A DNA stretch of 35,632 nt. Origin: JAWLFY01 sp964462125 (GTDB taxonomy: Bacteria > Planctomycetota > Planctomycetia > Pirellulales > Pirellulaceae). The position numbers and the translations under genes are program-made. The stretch is taken from NCBI GenBank assembly GCA_964462125.1, contig CAYWXT010000021.1:1-35632 (forward strand). Reading direction: 5' to 3'. Positions 7,458 to 15,793 of the stretch are shown piece by piece. Numbering within the stretch: the first letter of the stretch is position 1; each line of letters opens with the position of its first letter. The notes beneath the pieces are model-generated. The model searched no databases. It saw nothing but the letters and a program-made list of their open reading frames with translations, and was not told the DNA's origin.

Positions 7458-9587
7458 ATGGGCTCCGCAATACCACCTGAGCTTGAAGAACTGGCGGCCA
7501 CCTATGGCGTGATGACGGTTTTTGAGGATGCGTTCAAGCGACGTCGAGAAACGCCGGTTGAAACCGTATTAAGTGTCCTCAGCAGTCTTGGTGTCGACGT
7601 GCCCTCACTGGCCGCTGTGCCGGAGGCGCTGGAAGCCGAACGTCTCGGTCGGTTGCAGCGCCGGATCGAACCGGTCCTCGTCGCTTGGGATGGCGAGCCC
7701 GTTGCATTCGAGCTAACGCTGCCGGCGGCCGAGGCGGAAGCCGCAGTGCGGGCAACGGTGGCATTGGAGCATGATGACCAAGCTCCGCGTCTGCTCGAAC
7801 TCGACGTGGGGGTACCACGTCCCAGTCGCTGTGGTCGGTTCGCCACCCGCGGTGCACGGTTTCAACACCGGCTTCCTTGGGGCTACCACCAGCTTTGGAT
7901 CGAGGTCGCCGGGTCGGCTTCCCAATCGCTGCTGATCGCCGCCCCCCTTCGTGCCTATTCGGGTGACGCGGCATCAGGCCGGCAATGGGGATCCTTCCTG
8001 CCACTGTATGCCGTTCGCAGCGAGCGGAACTGGGGCGCCGGTGACCTGACCGACCTCAAGCAGCTGATGGAATGGAACGCGTCAATCGGGGCACAGCTGG
8101 TCGGCACCTTGCCGCTGTTGGCAGGTTTCCTGGACGAGCCCTGTGATCCGAGCCCTTATTCGCCGGTCAGTCGCGTCGCTTGGAACGAGTTCTACCTGGA
8201 CGTGACCAAGGTTCCCGAATTTGCCGGCTCCCGCGATGCCAACGCCGTGGTCCAATCCCCCGCCTTCGCCTCGCAGCTGCGAGAGAGGCGCCAGCAGCCG
8301 CATGTCGACTACCGCGGACTGATGAGAAGCAAACGAAGTGTCCTGGAAGTCCTGGCGGATGAATTCTTTCAGAACCAGAATCCAACTCGCCACGCCGAGT
8401 TCGCACAGTTTCTGCGCGAACACCCCCATGTCGAAGACTACGCCGAATTTCGGGCCGCCCACGAGCGACGGCGAGAAGCCTGGAAGCATTGGCCGGCACG
8501 CATGCGCCAGCGCCCCTTGGCGGACAGCGACTACGATCTCCGCAGCAAGCAATATCACCTCTATGCCCAGTGGGTCACGACGGCCCAACTCGATGACCTC
8601 GCCGCCGCCGCGGGCGGCGGACTCTATCTCGACCTGCCGCTCGGGGTGCGTCCTGATGGCTATGACGTGTGGAGATGGAATGATGTCTATGCCGACACTG
8701 CCTCGGCCGGTTCGCCACCGGAAATCATGTGGACGAGCGGCCAGGACTGGGGCTTTCCGCCACTGCATCCGATCAAAATTCGTGAGCAAGGCTATCGCCA
8801 TGTTCGCGATTACCTGGCCCACCATCTGCGCCTCTCGCGGATGCTCCGCATCGACCATGTGATGCAACTGCATCGACTCTATTGGATTCCGCACGGGACG
8901 CCGAAGGACCGAGGGACGTACGTGCGGTACCGCGCCGACGAACTCTATGCGATATTGAATCTTGAGTCGCATCGCAGTCAGGCGGCACTGGTGGGCGAGA
9001 ATCTCGGCACGGTTCCCCCCGAGGTGAACGATTCGATGGCGCGGCACGATTTGAAACGGATGTACGTCGCGCAGTACGAAATCGCATCGGAAGAGCCGTC
9101 ATCGAAGGCGTCGGGACAAGGTGCGGCGGCGCTGCGCGAGGTCCCCGACCGCGCGCTCGCCTGCTTGAATACCCATGACATGCCCACCTTTGCCGCTTGG
9201 TGGCGGGGTACCGACATCGGACTCCGGCAACAGTTGGGGTTGGTGAATGACCAAGACGCCGTAACGGAACGGGACAACCTGGAAGCAACCAAGGCAAGCC
9301 TGACAACGTGGCTACAAGAGACTGGATGGCTCCAGGGGTCGGCTCCGCAAGAACTGGACGTCCTGCAGGCGTTCTTGCGGTTCGTTGCGGCCAGTGACGC
9401 CGACGCCGTGCTGATCAACCTGGAGGATCTGTGGCTTGAAACCAAACCACAGAACGTCCCGGGAACCGGATCGGAGCAGCCCAATTGGACACGGAAAGCG
9501 GCGCGGACGTTCGGACAATTCGCCCGTGATCCCCAGCTGCTCGAAATCCTTCACGACGTTCAGCGGCGGCGCACGTCGGCTCTTTGA
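7458..9587 (+). CDS. malQ: 4-alpha-glucanotransferase (GH77, amylomaltase)
   Basis: This 709-residue cytoplasmic enzyme transfers alpha-1,4-glucan segments between maltodextrins or glycogen-derived chains. The GH77 barrel shows NWGAGDLTDLKQL, SPYSPVSR, WNEFYLD and GLYLDLPLGVRPDGYDVW. Catalytic residues are present: the nucleophile Asp in LRIDHVMQLHRLYW (about 465), the acid/base Glu in VGENLGTVPPEV (about 513) and the Asp in NTHDMPTFAAWW (about 573). The first 170 residues form an extra domain with beta-rich stretches (about 75-160), so it is longer than the 500-residue Thermus type and closer to the longer bacterial MalQ type. It follows the zinc-ribbon gene by 9 nt and no strong ribosome site is seen, suggesting translational coupling. 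The family is certain, the exact start less so. Confidence 0.93.
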   Translation: MGSAIPPELEELAATYGVMTVFEDAFKRRRETPVETVLSVLSSLGVDVPSLAAVPEALEAERLGRLQRRIEPVLVAWDGEPVAFELTLPAAEAEAAVRATVALEHDDQAPRLLELDVGVPRPSRCGRFATRGARFQHRLPWGYHQLWIEVAGSASQSLLIAAPLRAYSGDAASGRQWGSFLPLYAVRSERNWGAGDLTDLKQLMEWNASIGAQLVGTLPLLAGFLDEPCDPSPYSPVSRVAWNEFYLDVTKVPEFAGSRDANAVVQSPAFASQLRERRQQPHVDYRGLMRSKRSVLEVLADEFFQNQNPTRHAEFAQFLREHPHVEDYAEFRAAHERRREAWKHWPARMRQRPLADSDYDLRSKQYHLYAQWVTTAQLDDLAAAAGGGLYLDLPLGVRPDGYDVWRWNDVYADTASAGSPPEIMWTSGQDWGFPPLHPIKIREQGYRHVRDYLAHHLRLSRMLRIDHVMQLHRLYWIPHGTPKDRGTYVRYRADELYAILNLESHRSQAALVGENLGTVPPEVNDSMARHDLKRMYVAQYEIASEEPSSKASGQGAAALREVPDRALACLNTHDMPTFAAWWRGTDIGLRQQLGLVNDQDAVTERDNLEATKASLTTWLQETGWLQGSAPQELDVLQAFLRFVAASDADAVLINLEDLWLETKPQNVPGTGSEQPNWTRKAARTFGQFARDPQLLEILHDVQRRRTSAL

Positions 9588-9950
9588 TCAGTCCGCTTCG
9601 ATCCACTGCCGCGCCTCGTCGGCCTGGTCTGTTGCGAAATAACGCACCTTGGCAGTGGTAAACGGCTTGCAGAACGTCGCCATCCCCTTTTCCCACTTTT
9701 TCTCCCCGACCACGGCCAACCGCTCGATATCGCTAAAGTGCTTGACGTTGAACTTGATGTCCTCCCATAGCGCCCCAGCGTTCCAGCCGTGGAAGTCGTG
9801 CGTTTCCAACAGCACACGGATCTTACCGTGTTTCTCAATCAACTGCTCCACCTTCGGCGAGAACTCCTCGTAGTCCTGCTTGTCCAGCCGGCCGGTCACA
9901 TCGACCTCGAGGACTTTGCCCGCCTCGCGCTCTTCCATTTGTACCGTCAT
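9588..9950 (-). CDS. SpoIIAA-like (STAS-fold) protein
   Basis: This 120-residue protein has the features of the SpoIIAA-like family: VLEVDVTGRLDKQDYEEFSPKVEQLIEKHG, then IRVLLETHDFHGWNAGALWEDIKF and IERLAVVGEKKWEKGMATFCKPF, ending in a FAT/DEAxxWI motif (YFATDQADEARQWI). The fold is STAS-like and the biochemical role is unknown; members are often linked to lipid or membrane binding. The ATG at 9950 is preferred because AAGGAG lies 7 nt before it, while the longer frame from 10049 adds an Arg-rich stretch without family match. Its stop (9588-9590) directly abuts the convergent malQ stop at 9587. Confidence 0.88.
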   Translation of the reverse strand: MTVQMEEREAGKVLEVDVTGRLDKQDYEEFSPKVEQLIEKHGKIRVLLETHDFHGWNAGALWEDIKFNVKHFSDIERLAVVGEKKWEKGMATFCKPFTTAKVRYFATDQADEARQWIEAD

Positions 9951-10258
9951 CAATGGTCTCCTTCGTTGCAGTCTTGTCCAAATTGTCCCATGCAAGACGA
10001 TGGTTCGATGCAGAAAACGCAATACCGCACGCCAGCTGTCACGAAGCAATTCATGGGCCAGTTCCGGACGCCCGATTGATTTTTGACTCGGATTCCATCC
10101 CGTTTCCCATGAACCGCCGCGCAGGGGGAAACTTCAGAGGAGCACCGGGGTGAGTTTGGCTGAGAGCGTGTTCCATGCAGGTGCTGTGGTGCGGTAAACT
10201 GGCTCCTCCTGTGACGTCTCTCCACGCTTCCCTCCCGTTCCTCGAAGTATTCTTCCCC
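9951..10258. promoter_or_regulatory. Divergent intergenic region upstream of acs and the SpoIIAA-like gene
   Basis: These 308 bases separate two divergent genes and must hold both promoters. Apart from the AAGGAG site I see no convincing promoter boxes, operator palindrome or small gene. The open frames crossing it are Arg/Ser-rich without family resemblance. Confidence 0.4.
9958..9963 (-). promoter_or_regulatory. Ribosome binding site AAGGAG for the SpoIIAA-like gene
   Basis: On the minus strand AAGGAG lies 7 nt before the ATG at 9950. It selects this start over the longer frame that begins at 10049. Confidence 0.75.
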
Positions 10259-12217
10259 ATGTCCGATACCGCATCCAGCTCGATCGACCACGTCCTTGAT
10301 GAAGAGCGACTCTTTCCGCCGCCGGAGGAGTTCACCCGCCAGGCGGTTATCTCGTCGATGCAACAGTACGAGGAACTGTACGCCCGTGCTCGGGATGATC
10401 GCGATGGCTTTTGGCGCGATGAGGCGCTGGAACATCTGCACTGGTTCGAGCCGTTCACCGAAGTCTGTCGCTGGAACGCTCCCAATGCGGAGTGGTTCGT
10501 CGGCGGAAAAACCAACGCCAGTTACAACTGTCTCGATCGACACATCGAGGCGGGCGACGGCGACCGCACCGCGATCATTTGGGAGGGCGAACCGGGGGAC
10601 ACGCGGACGCTCAGCTACACCGAACTGCGGACCGAGGTCTGCAAGTGTGCCGCGGCCCTGCGGGAACTCGGCGTCAAACAAGGGGATGTGGTCAGCATCT
10701 ACATGCCGATGACGCCGGAGCTGGCGGTCGCCATGTTGGCCTGCGCCCGCATCGGAGCGGTTCACTCGGTGATCTTCGCCGGTTTCAGTGCCGCATCGAT
10801 TGCCGACCGGAACAACGATGCCCAAGCCAAACTGATGATCACCGCCGACGGCGTGCAGCGTCGGGGCAAGCCGCTTGCGCTGAAGGAGACGGTCGATGAG
10901 GCGCTTGAAAAGTCACCGACCGTTGAAAAATGCCTGGTGCTCCGCCGGCTCGGCAACGACGCGCCGATGACCCAAGGGCGGGACCTCTGGTGGCACGACG
11001 TGGTCGATGTCCAGATCGGTGATCTCCCCGCCGAACCACTCGACAGTGAAACACCGCTGTTCATCTTGTACACCTCCGGCAGCACCGGCAAGCCGAAGGG
11101 GATACTGCATACCACCGCCGGATACAACTTGTGGGTCAAGCGGACCTTTGAGTGGGTGTTCGATCATCGCGAGGGGGACGTTTACTGGTGCACCGCCGAC
11201 TGCGGCTGGATCACCGGGCACAGCTACGTGGTCTACGGCCCGTTGGCCGCCGGAGCGACCTGCTTGATGTATGAAGGCGCTCCCAACTTTCCCGCCGAAG
11301 ATCGCTTCTGGGATCTGGTCGAAAAGTACAAGGTCACGGTGATGTACACCGCGCCCACCGCGATTCGGGCGTTCATCAAATGGGGCGACGAGCATGTCGA
11401 CAAACACGACTTGTCGAGCCTGCGGTTGCTCGGCAGTGTTGGGGAAGGGATCAACCCGGAAGCCTGGATGTGGTACCACCGCAAGATCGGACGGGAGCGC
11501 TGCCCGATCGTCGATACTTGGTGGCAGACCGAAACGGGGGGGATCATGATGAGCCCGCTGCCGGGGATCACCGCGACGAAACCGGGATCGTGCACGCGGC
11601 CGCTTCCCGGCGTGGTGCCGAAAATCGTGGACGAATCGGGGCGCGACGTCGAACCGAATCATGGCGGAATGCTTTGCATCGCCCAGCCATGGCCGGGAAT
11701 GTTGCGGGGGATCTGGGGCGATGACGAACGCTTCGTTGAACAATATTGGTCCACCGTCCCCGGGATCTACTTGACCGGTGACAACGCTCGTCAGGACAAG
11801 GACGGCTATTTTTGGATCATGGGGCGGATCGATGACGTGATCAACGTTTCGGGGCACCGGCTCAGCACGATCGAGGTCGAGAGCGCGCTGGTCAGTCACG
11901 AGGTCGTTTGCGAAGCCGCGGTGGTCGGCCGGCCCGATGAGCTGAAAGGCCAAGCCATCGCCGCCTTCATCACGATCCGGGATCGAGAGCCGACGGACGA
12001 ATTGCGACAAGAGCTGCGGCAACATGTGCGAACGCAGATCGGGGCGCTCGCACAACCCGACGATATTCGCTTCGCCACAACGCTGCCGAAGACCCGCAGC
12101 GGCAAGATCATGCGGCGGTTGCTCCGTGATGTCGCCGCCGGCCGCGAGGTGGCCGGAGACACCTCGACCTTGGAAGACCTCAACGCGCTCGCGAAGTTGC
12201 GAGACGAGGAGGATTGA
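10259..12217 (+). CDS. acs: Acetyl-CoA synthetase (AMP-forming)
   Basis: This 652-residue protein has the length and motifs of Acs, which makes acetyl-CoA from acetate, ATP and CoA through acetyl-AMP. It shows the N-terminal FEPFTEVCRWNAPNAEWFVGG region, the P-loop-like YTSGSTGKPKG (about 273), WWQTETGG (about 420), the hinge region YFWIMGRIDDVINVSGHRL and the C-terminal PKTRSGKIMRRLLR, whose Lys is the adenylation-step residue acetylated in Acs regulation. The ATG at 10259 gives MSDTASSS and the normal length; the frame continues upstream to 10175 without family match. No strong ribosome site is seen. Its 3' end overlaps the convergent GNAT-like gene by 38 bases. Propionyl-CoA synthetase is less likely given the near-perfect Acs signature. 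Confidence 0.96.
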   Translation: MSDTASSSIDHVLDEERLFPPPEEFTRQAVISSMQQYEELYARARDDRDGFWRDEALEHLHWFEPFTEVCRWNAPNAEWFVGGKTNASYNCLDRHIEAGDGDRTAIIWEGEPGDTRTLSYTELRTEVCKCAAALRELGVKQGDVVSIYMPMTPELAVAMLACARIGAVHSVIFAGFSAASIADRNNDAQAKLMITADGVQRRGKPLALKETVDEALEKSPTVEKCLVLRRLGNDAPMTQGRDLWWHDVVDVQIGDLPAEPLDSETPLFILYTSGSTGKPKGILHTTAGYNLWVKRTFEWVFDHREGDVYWCTADCGWITGHSYVVYGPLAAGATCLMYEGAPNFPAEDRFWDLVEKYKVTVMYTAPTAIRAFIKWGDEHVDKHDLSSLRLLGSVGEGINPEAWMWYHRKIGRERCPIVDTWWQTETGGIMMSPLPGITATKPGSCTRPLPGVVPKIVDESGRDVEPNHGGMLCIAQPWPGMLRGIWGDDERFVEQYWSTVPGIYLTGDNARQDKDGYFWIMGRIDDVINVSGHRLSTIEVESALVSHEVVCEAAVVGRPDELKGQAIAAFITIRDREPTDELRQELRQHVRTQIGALAQPDDIRFATTLPKTRSGKIMRRLLRDVAAGREVAGDTSTLEDLNALAKLRDEED

Positions 12218-12698
12218 TGAGGTACCGCCCCAGGGATCGATCGGGGTAACCCTCGTAGAACCGTTTGATCCAGTGCCGCCCGTGCCAATGATCGAGGTGG
12301 CGTTCCCAACCGAGCCGCTGCAGCAGCCGGTCGCTGATGGCGTCATTGGTAATGTGCGCCACGATCCCCTGCGCCCCCCGGAGCCGTGCGATCTCGTCGA
12401 GCAGATGGGCAGCGCCCAGGAAGGTCTTGTAGCGGGTCCGTGCTCCCGAGCGAATGTAGTCGAGCGTCAGGAATCGTGGCATCCCCAGCGGCTGGTGGTA
12501 GTCCAGCAAGCAGCGGTCCTCCTCCCAGCGGCCGAAGCGTGCCTGGCACCAGACCTGGGCGATCGACGCGGAGGCGGGCCAGGGGCGGTGTTGAACCTCG
12601 ATCAATTTCCCACCGGCCATCACGATCCGCCCGCACCGCCAACGGCGAAGCTCGCCAGCTCCCACGACCAGATCCTGCACTGACCCCAATCGCAACAT
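12180..12698 (-). CDS. Uncharacterised protein, possibly GNAT-like
   Basis: This 172-residue protein has no signal peptide or membrane helix. The C-terminal part (IVAHITNDAISDRLLQRLGWERH, then a Trp/His-rich segment) resembles the last strands of GNAT acetyltransferases, where an Asn and a 'GxE/GF' turn sit near the CoA end, but the acetyl-CoA loop (RxxGxG/A) is not evident, so GNAT is only a suggestion. The middle is rich in aromatic and charged residues (FGRWEEDRCLLDYHQPLGMPRFLTLDYI). The ATG at 12698 is preceded by a G-run (GGGGGGA) on the minus strand. The gene lies inside the 3' end of the SpoU/TrmH frame in a different frame and overlaps the convergent acs stop by 38 bases. Confidence 0.65.
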   Translation of the reverse strand: MLRLGSVQDLVVGAGELRRWRCGRIVMAGGKLIEVQHRPWPASASIAQVWCQARFGRWEEDRCLLDYHQPLGMPRFLTLDYIRSGARTRYKTFLGAAHLLDEIARLRGAQGIVAHITNDAISDRLLQRLGWERHLDHWHGRHWIKRFYEGYPDRSLGRYLINPPRLATSRAR

Positions 12699-13509
12699 CG
12701 CTATCCCCCCAACCGGCACCGATTATTGACACATCGCCGCTGGGGCGATCACTCTCCTGCTCGCAGAAATATAGCTCCCTCTTGAATGCCTCCGAGCTTC
12801 CCATCAACAGCACCAGCTTCTGGTCGTGGGCGTCGAAGGAATCGATCGGGGTGGCGTCGGCGGCGAGGGTCGTGGCAATCGTGCGGCAATTGTATTGCTC
12901 TGCCAGCGTTGGCAGTTGGTTGGTGGGATCGTCGAGCCGGTAGAAGTTGTGCTTGAACGTTGCCGCCATGCTGGTACGGATCAAGCGGCGTGCCAATGGG
13001 TCGTGCGTGCTGGGGCTGAGCAGGACCTGGTTGATCCCAAAGGCGGCGGCGGTACGGAGCATGCCGCCCAAGTTGGACGGCTCGGTGACGCAGATCGCTG
13101 CCAGGGCGACCGTCGCGCGATCGCTGCTCCCCGCGCTATCCGCGCTATCCGACACGAAGTTCGCGCCGCCCGCGACGAATTCAGAGAACGGCCGAATCGG
13201 CTTTCGATAGCCACAGCCGATCACGCCGCGGTGGAAGTCGAATCCCACAAGTTCCCGGATGTGCGTCTTGGAAACGGAGTAAATGGGCACCGCAGGGGGC
13301 AACATCGCCGCGAACTCCGATTCGCGCCCCCTCTCCACCAACAGCGAATGCAGCTCGTAGTCGCTGTCGATCAGTCGCCCCACGACGAGCCGTCCCTCGG
13401 CAATGAAGTAACGTGACTCCGGCATCGCAGCCCGATGACGGATGTCCGCGTAGAGTTCGAGCCGAAGGTCGTCGGGATCGTCGATTTGGGCCACAGGAGC
13501 CGGATTCAC
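12343..13509 (-). pseudogene. SpoU/TrmH-family RNA methyltransferase with damaged C-terminus
   Basis: The frame encodes 388 residues. The N-terminal part has the RNA substrate-binding domain (SRYFIAEGRLVVGRLIDSDYE to FHRGVIGCGYRKP), followed by SpoU motif 1 (VTEPSNLGGMLRTAAAFGIN) and most of the knot domain up to LVLLMGSSEAF. The conserved Gly-Ser-Glu-Gly loop and the final Ile-Pro-Met ... Ser-Leu-Asn-Val block are not recognisable; the closest in-frame stretch is VSIIGAGWGDSDVAIG, where Leu-Asn of the SLN motif is missing. From about residue 271 onward the frame only reads through the next gene in another frame, giving a Pro/Arg-rich tail that fits no family. I infer a gene that lost its 3' end and original stop. 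The GTG start is set by AAGGAGG 6 nt upstream. Confidence 0.65.
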
Positions 13510-13515
13510 ACTCGC

Positions 13516-13521
13516 CCTCCT
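13516..13521 (-). promoter_or_regulatory. Ribosome binding site AGGAGG deciding a GTG start at 13509
   Basis: On the minus strand AAGGAGG ends 6 nt before a GTG at 13509. A further upstream GTG at 13530 would place this sequence inside the coding region and has no site of its own. Confidence 0.7.
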
Positions 13522-13613
13522 TTTCGCCACCCACTTTTTCGGGACACTGGACGCCTTGGGTCAACCACCAATTCACCGCATAGCGGCTCCCCCGAACGAT
13601 TCAGGGTGTTCTG

Positions 13614-14813
13614 ATGGACGGCAGGCCAACCGAATTCTATGAGCCCGGTTCCTTTGTCGGTACCGATCGGCCGCGGATCGGGATCTTGACCTCCGGCGGT
13701 GATTGCCCTGGGTTGAACGCCGTCTTGCGAGCGGCGGCGAAGACCGGGTACTGGCTGGGCTACGAAGTGCTGGGGTTCAAACGAGGCTTTGAAGGACTGG
13801 CCGATCCGATCCGCTTCGAGCAGCTGACGGTTCAGAACACGGCCGGAATCCTGAACCAAGGCGGCACGATCCTCGGCTCGACGAACAAGGGGCGATTCGG
13901 TGCCCGGATCGGTGTGGATGGCCGTGCCGAAATTGACCCGGCGTTGTTACAGAAGGTGGCGGCGACGTTTGAACAACTTCGGCTGGAAGGTTTGATCGTC
14001 GTCGGCGGCGACGGTTCGCTCATGACCGCACTTCAATTTCATGAAGCCGGATTGCCGGTGGTCGGGGTCCCCAAGACGATTGACAACGACATTTCCGCCA
14101 CCGCGTTCACGTTCGGCTTCGACAGTGCGGTGCTGTGCTGTGCCGATGCCCTCGATCGATTGCATTCGACTGCGGACAGCCACGAGCGGGTGATGGTGTT
14201 GGAGGTGATGGGGCGTCACACAGGCTGGATCGCCCTGCACGGGGGAATCGCCGGGGGTGCCGACGTCATCCTGGTCCCCGAGATCCGCTGGACTTACGAG
14301 AACATCCTGGCGAAGGTGGAAGAACGCCGGCACTTGGGAAAGCGATTCACGCTGATCTGTGTTGCCGAAGGGGCGCACCTGCCCGATGGATCCCTGGTGA
14401 CCGATCCGGGGCATGGGGGAAATCTGCAGTCCAAGCTCGGAGGCATTGGCCAACAGGTCACCGCTGAGTTGGACCGCCGGCTGGAGCAGGACGTGCGGTG
14501 CGTTGTGCTCGGTCACCTGCAGCGCGGCGGTGGCCCGACCATGTTTGACCGGGTGTTGGCGACCCAATACGGCGCCCACGCCGTGCGGTTGATCGTCGAG
14601 CGAAAGTTTGGACGGATGGTCTGCAGCGCCCCACCGGACATTCTGGACGTCCCGATTGCCGCTGCGGTTGGTGAACTTCGCACGGTCGATCCCTGCGGCT
14701 CCGCGGTGGTCACCGCCCGAGCGCTCAGTATCAGCTTGGGGGATACCCCGGGGTATCAGAACCCGTTTCCCCGACGATCGGCGAGGGGGAACGGGAGTAA
14801 AACGGCGGAGTGA
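13614..14813 (+). CDS. pfkA: 6-phosphofructokinase, PfkA family
   Basis: This 399-residue protein phosphorylates fructose 6-phosphate in glycolysis. Visible motifs are LTSGGDCPGLNAVLRA (phosphoryl-donor loop), GGDGSLMTA, PKTIDND with the catalytic Asp, MGRHTGWIALHGGIAGGADVILVPE and GHLQRGGGPTMFDRVLA. The donor-specificity positions are mixed: Gly in GGDG is the ATP-type residue (PPi enzymes have GGDD), while Lys in PKTIDND is the residue found in PPi enzymes and in actinobacterial 'group III' ATP enzymes. ATP use is therefore more likely but not certain. It is about 80 residues longer than the E. coli enzyme, with about 20 extra N-terminal residues. It starts 104 bp from the divergent methyltransferase gene and ends in a hairpin that probably terminates transcription. 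Confidence 0.93.
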   Translation: MDGRPTEFYEPGSFVGTDRPRIGILTSGGDCPGLNAVLRAAAKTGYWLGYEVLGFKRGFEGLADPIRFEQLTVQNTAGILNQGGTILGSTNKGRFGARIGVDGRAEIDPALLQKVAATFEQLRLEGLIVVGGDGSLMTALQFHEAGLPVVGVPKTIDNDISATAFTFGFDSAVLCCADALDRLHSTADSHERVMVLEVMGRHTGWIALHGGIAGGADVILVPEIRWTYENILAKVEERRHLGKRFTLICVAEGAHLPDGSLVTDPGHGGNLQSKLGGIGQQVTAELDRRLEQDVRCVVLGHLQRGGGPTMFDRVLATQYGAHAVRLIVERKFGRMVCSAPPDILDVPIAAAVGELRTVDPCGSAVVTARALSISLGDTPGYQNPFPRRSARGNGSKTAE

Positions 14814-14840
14814 CAGGCCCAACTGCCACCCCGCCGTTTT
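14799..14840 (+). terminator. Hairpin at the end of pfkA
   Basis: AAAACGGCGG (14799-14808) pairs perfectly with CCGCCGTTTT (14831-14840) across a 22-nt loop. The right arm ends in T4 and the stem spans the stop codon, as expected for an intrinsic terminator; the long loop lowers confidence. Confidence 0.6.
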
Positions 14841-15239
14841 GATTCAATCCGCGAGAGTTCCTTCCGCGAATACGCCGCAATCCCACACCACGACGCGCCG
14901 CGCAAGGTCCTTTCAGATCCGAGCGTCGGGCGACCACACGGCCGCACCATGCCGGCAACAGTAGGTTTCGGCCGTGGGCGAATTCAGCCCGGATCTTATC
15001 TTCCGATTGGTCGCGAAGAAGTTGCCGGACGGACAACCGATACCAACTGTAACGGTTGCGCCGAATGTGCCTATGAAAACAGCGTACGCGAAAGTGGTGG
15101 GACCGGAGCCGAGTGGTTGCATGTTCCATACTTGGACGCCCGACCACCAGGGCGCCATTCACCAGGGCGCCATTCACCAGGGCGCCGTCCACCGGGACGC
15201 CGTCCCTTTGCAACTCCAAACCCGACCGACCATCGAATC
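14814..15239. other. Intergenic region with terminator arm and tandem repeats
   Basis: These 426 bases hold the right half of the pfkA hairpin and the 15-bp repeats at 15151-15205. The long frame crossing it (from 14949) becomes protein-like only at 15240. Nothing else is supported. Confidence 0.5.
15151..15205 (+). repeat. 15-bp tandem repeat, about 3.7 copies
   Basis: ggcgccattcaccag occurs twice exactly (15151-15165, 15166-15180), followed by a diverged third copy (ggcgccgtccaccgg) and a partial fourth ending at 15205. It lies 35 bp upstream of a small secreted-protein gene, probably in its leader. The repeat unit is a multiple of 3 and would encode PGRHS-like repeats if translated. Confidence 0.9.
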
Positions 15240-15635
15240 ATGCATCGCACCATCTCGATTGCCTGCTTAACACTGTTGGCCACCCTGTCCGATTCCTCTC
15301 TCCCCGCCGATGCTGCGTCACCGGCGGGCGTTTGGAAGGGGCGCTGGACCAGCCAATCAACTGGCCACCAGGGGCCGATGCGGGCTCGGATCCGCCAGCT
15401 CGATGAAAACACCTACCGCGCCTGGTTCGCTGGGCGATTTGCCGGCATCGTGCCGTTCGCCTACCCCACGACATTGGAACGCGTCCCCGGGAGCTGCAAC
15501 TGCTTTCGATCTCGCCAGCGGCTGCCGCTGATGGGCACCTATCAAATGACCGCGGCGATCAGTTCCGGGCGATTCGACGCACGATTCCGCAGTCGCGATG
15601 ACTGGGGCAATTTTCGGATGGTCCGACGCCGCTGA
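15240..15635 (+). CDS. Small secreted protein of unknown function
   Basis: This 131-residue protein starts with a typical signal peptide (MHRTISIACLTLLATL, then a cut near PADAA/ASPAG). The mature part, about 100 residues, begins GVWKGRWTSQSTGHQGPM and alternates hydrophobic and polar residues as in a small beta barrel; it has two Cys close together in a CNC motif and a basic C-terminus (FRMVRRR). The GxWxGxW...STGHxGPMRARI pattern looks like a conserved signature of small planctomycete exported proteins, but I cannot name a family. The ATG at 15240 was chosen because the signal peptide starts there; the upstream frame is repeat-derived. A GC-rich imperfect palindrome follows the stop at about 15650-15680. 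Confidence 0.7.
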   Translation: MHRTISIACLTLLATLSDSSLPADAASPAGVWKGRWTSQSTGHQGPMRARIRQLDENTYRAWFAGRFAGIVPFAYPTTLERVPGSCNCFRSRQRLPLMGTYQMTAAISSGRFDARFRSRDDWGNFRMVRRR

Positions 15636-15793
15636 ACGCGGTGGGCCGAGGGCGGGTGGCGCAAGCGATGCCCCGCCGCCCCCGCTTCTCCATCCCGGCC
15701 CGGACGCAGTTTGTCGGCTTCCAAGCGGGCCGGTACAATGTGCCGATTCCGCGGCCATCCTGCCTCGCTCTCGACACCCCAATTTCCTCCTTG

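Noticed and set aside
10913..12346. Minus-strand frame of 477 codons
   Set aside because: It is the antisense of acs, and its translation is Pro/Arg/Gly-rich without domain motifs.
14949..15239. N-terminal extension of the small secreted protein
   Set aside because: The translation is repeat-derived (PGRHS units) and would bury the signal peptide at 15240.
15650..15680. GC-rich imperfect palindrome after the small secreted-protein gene
   Set aside because: The stem pairs well only for six bases and has no T-run; it may be a dispersed repeat, but one copy cannot show it.
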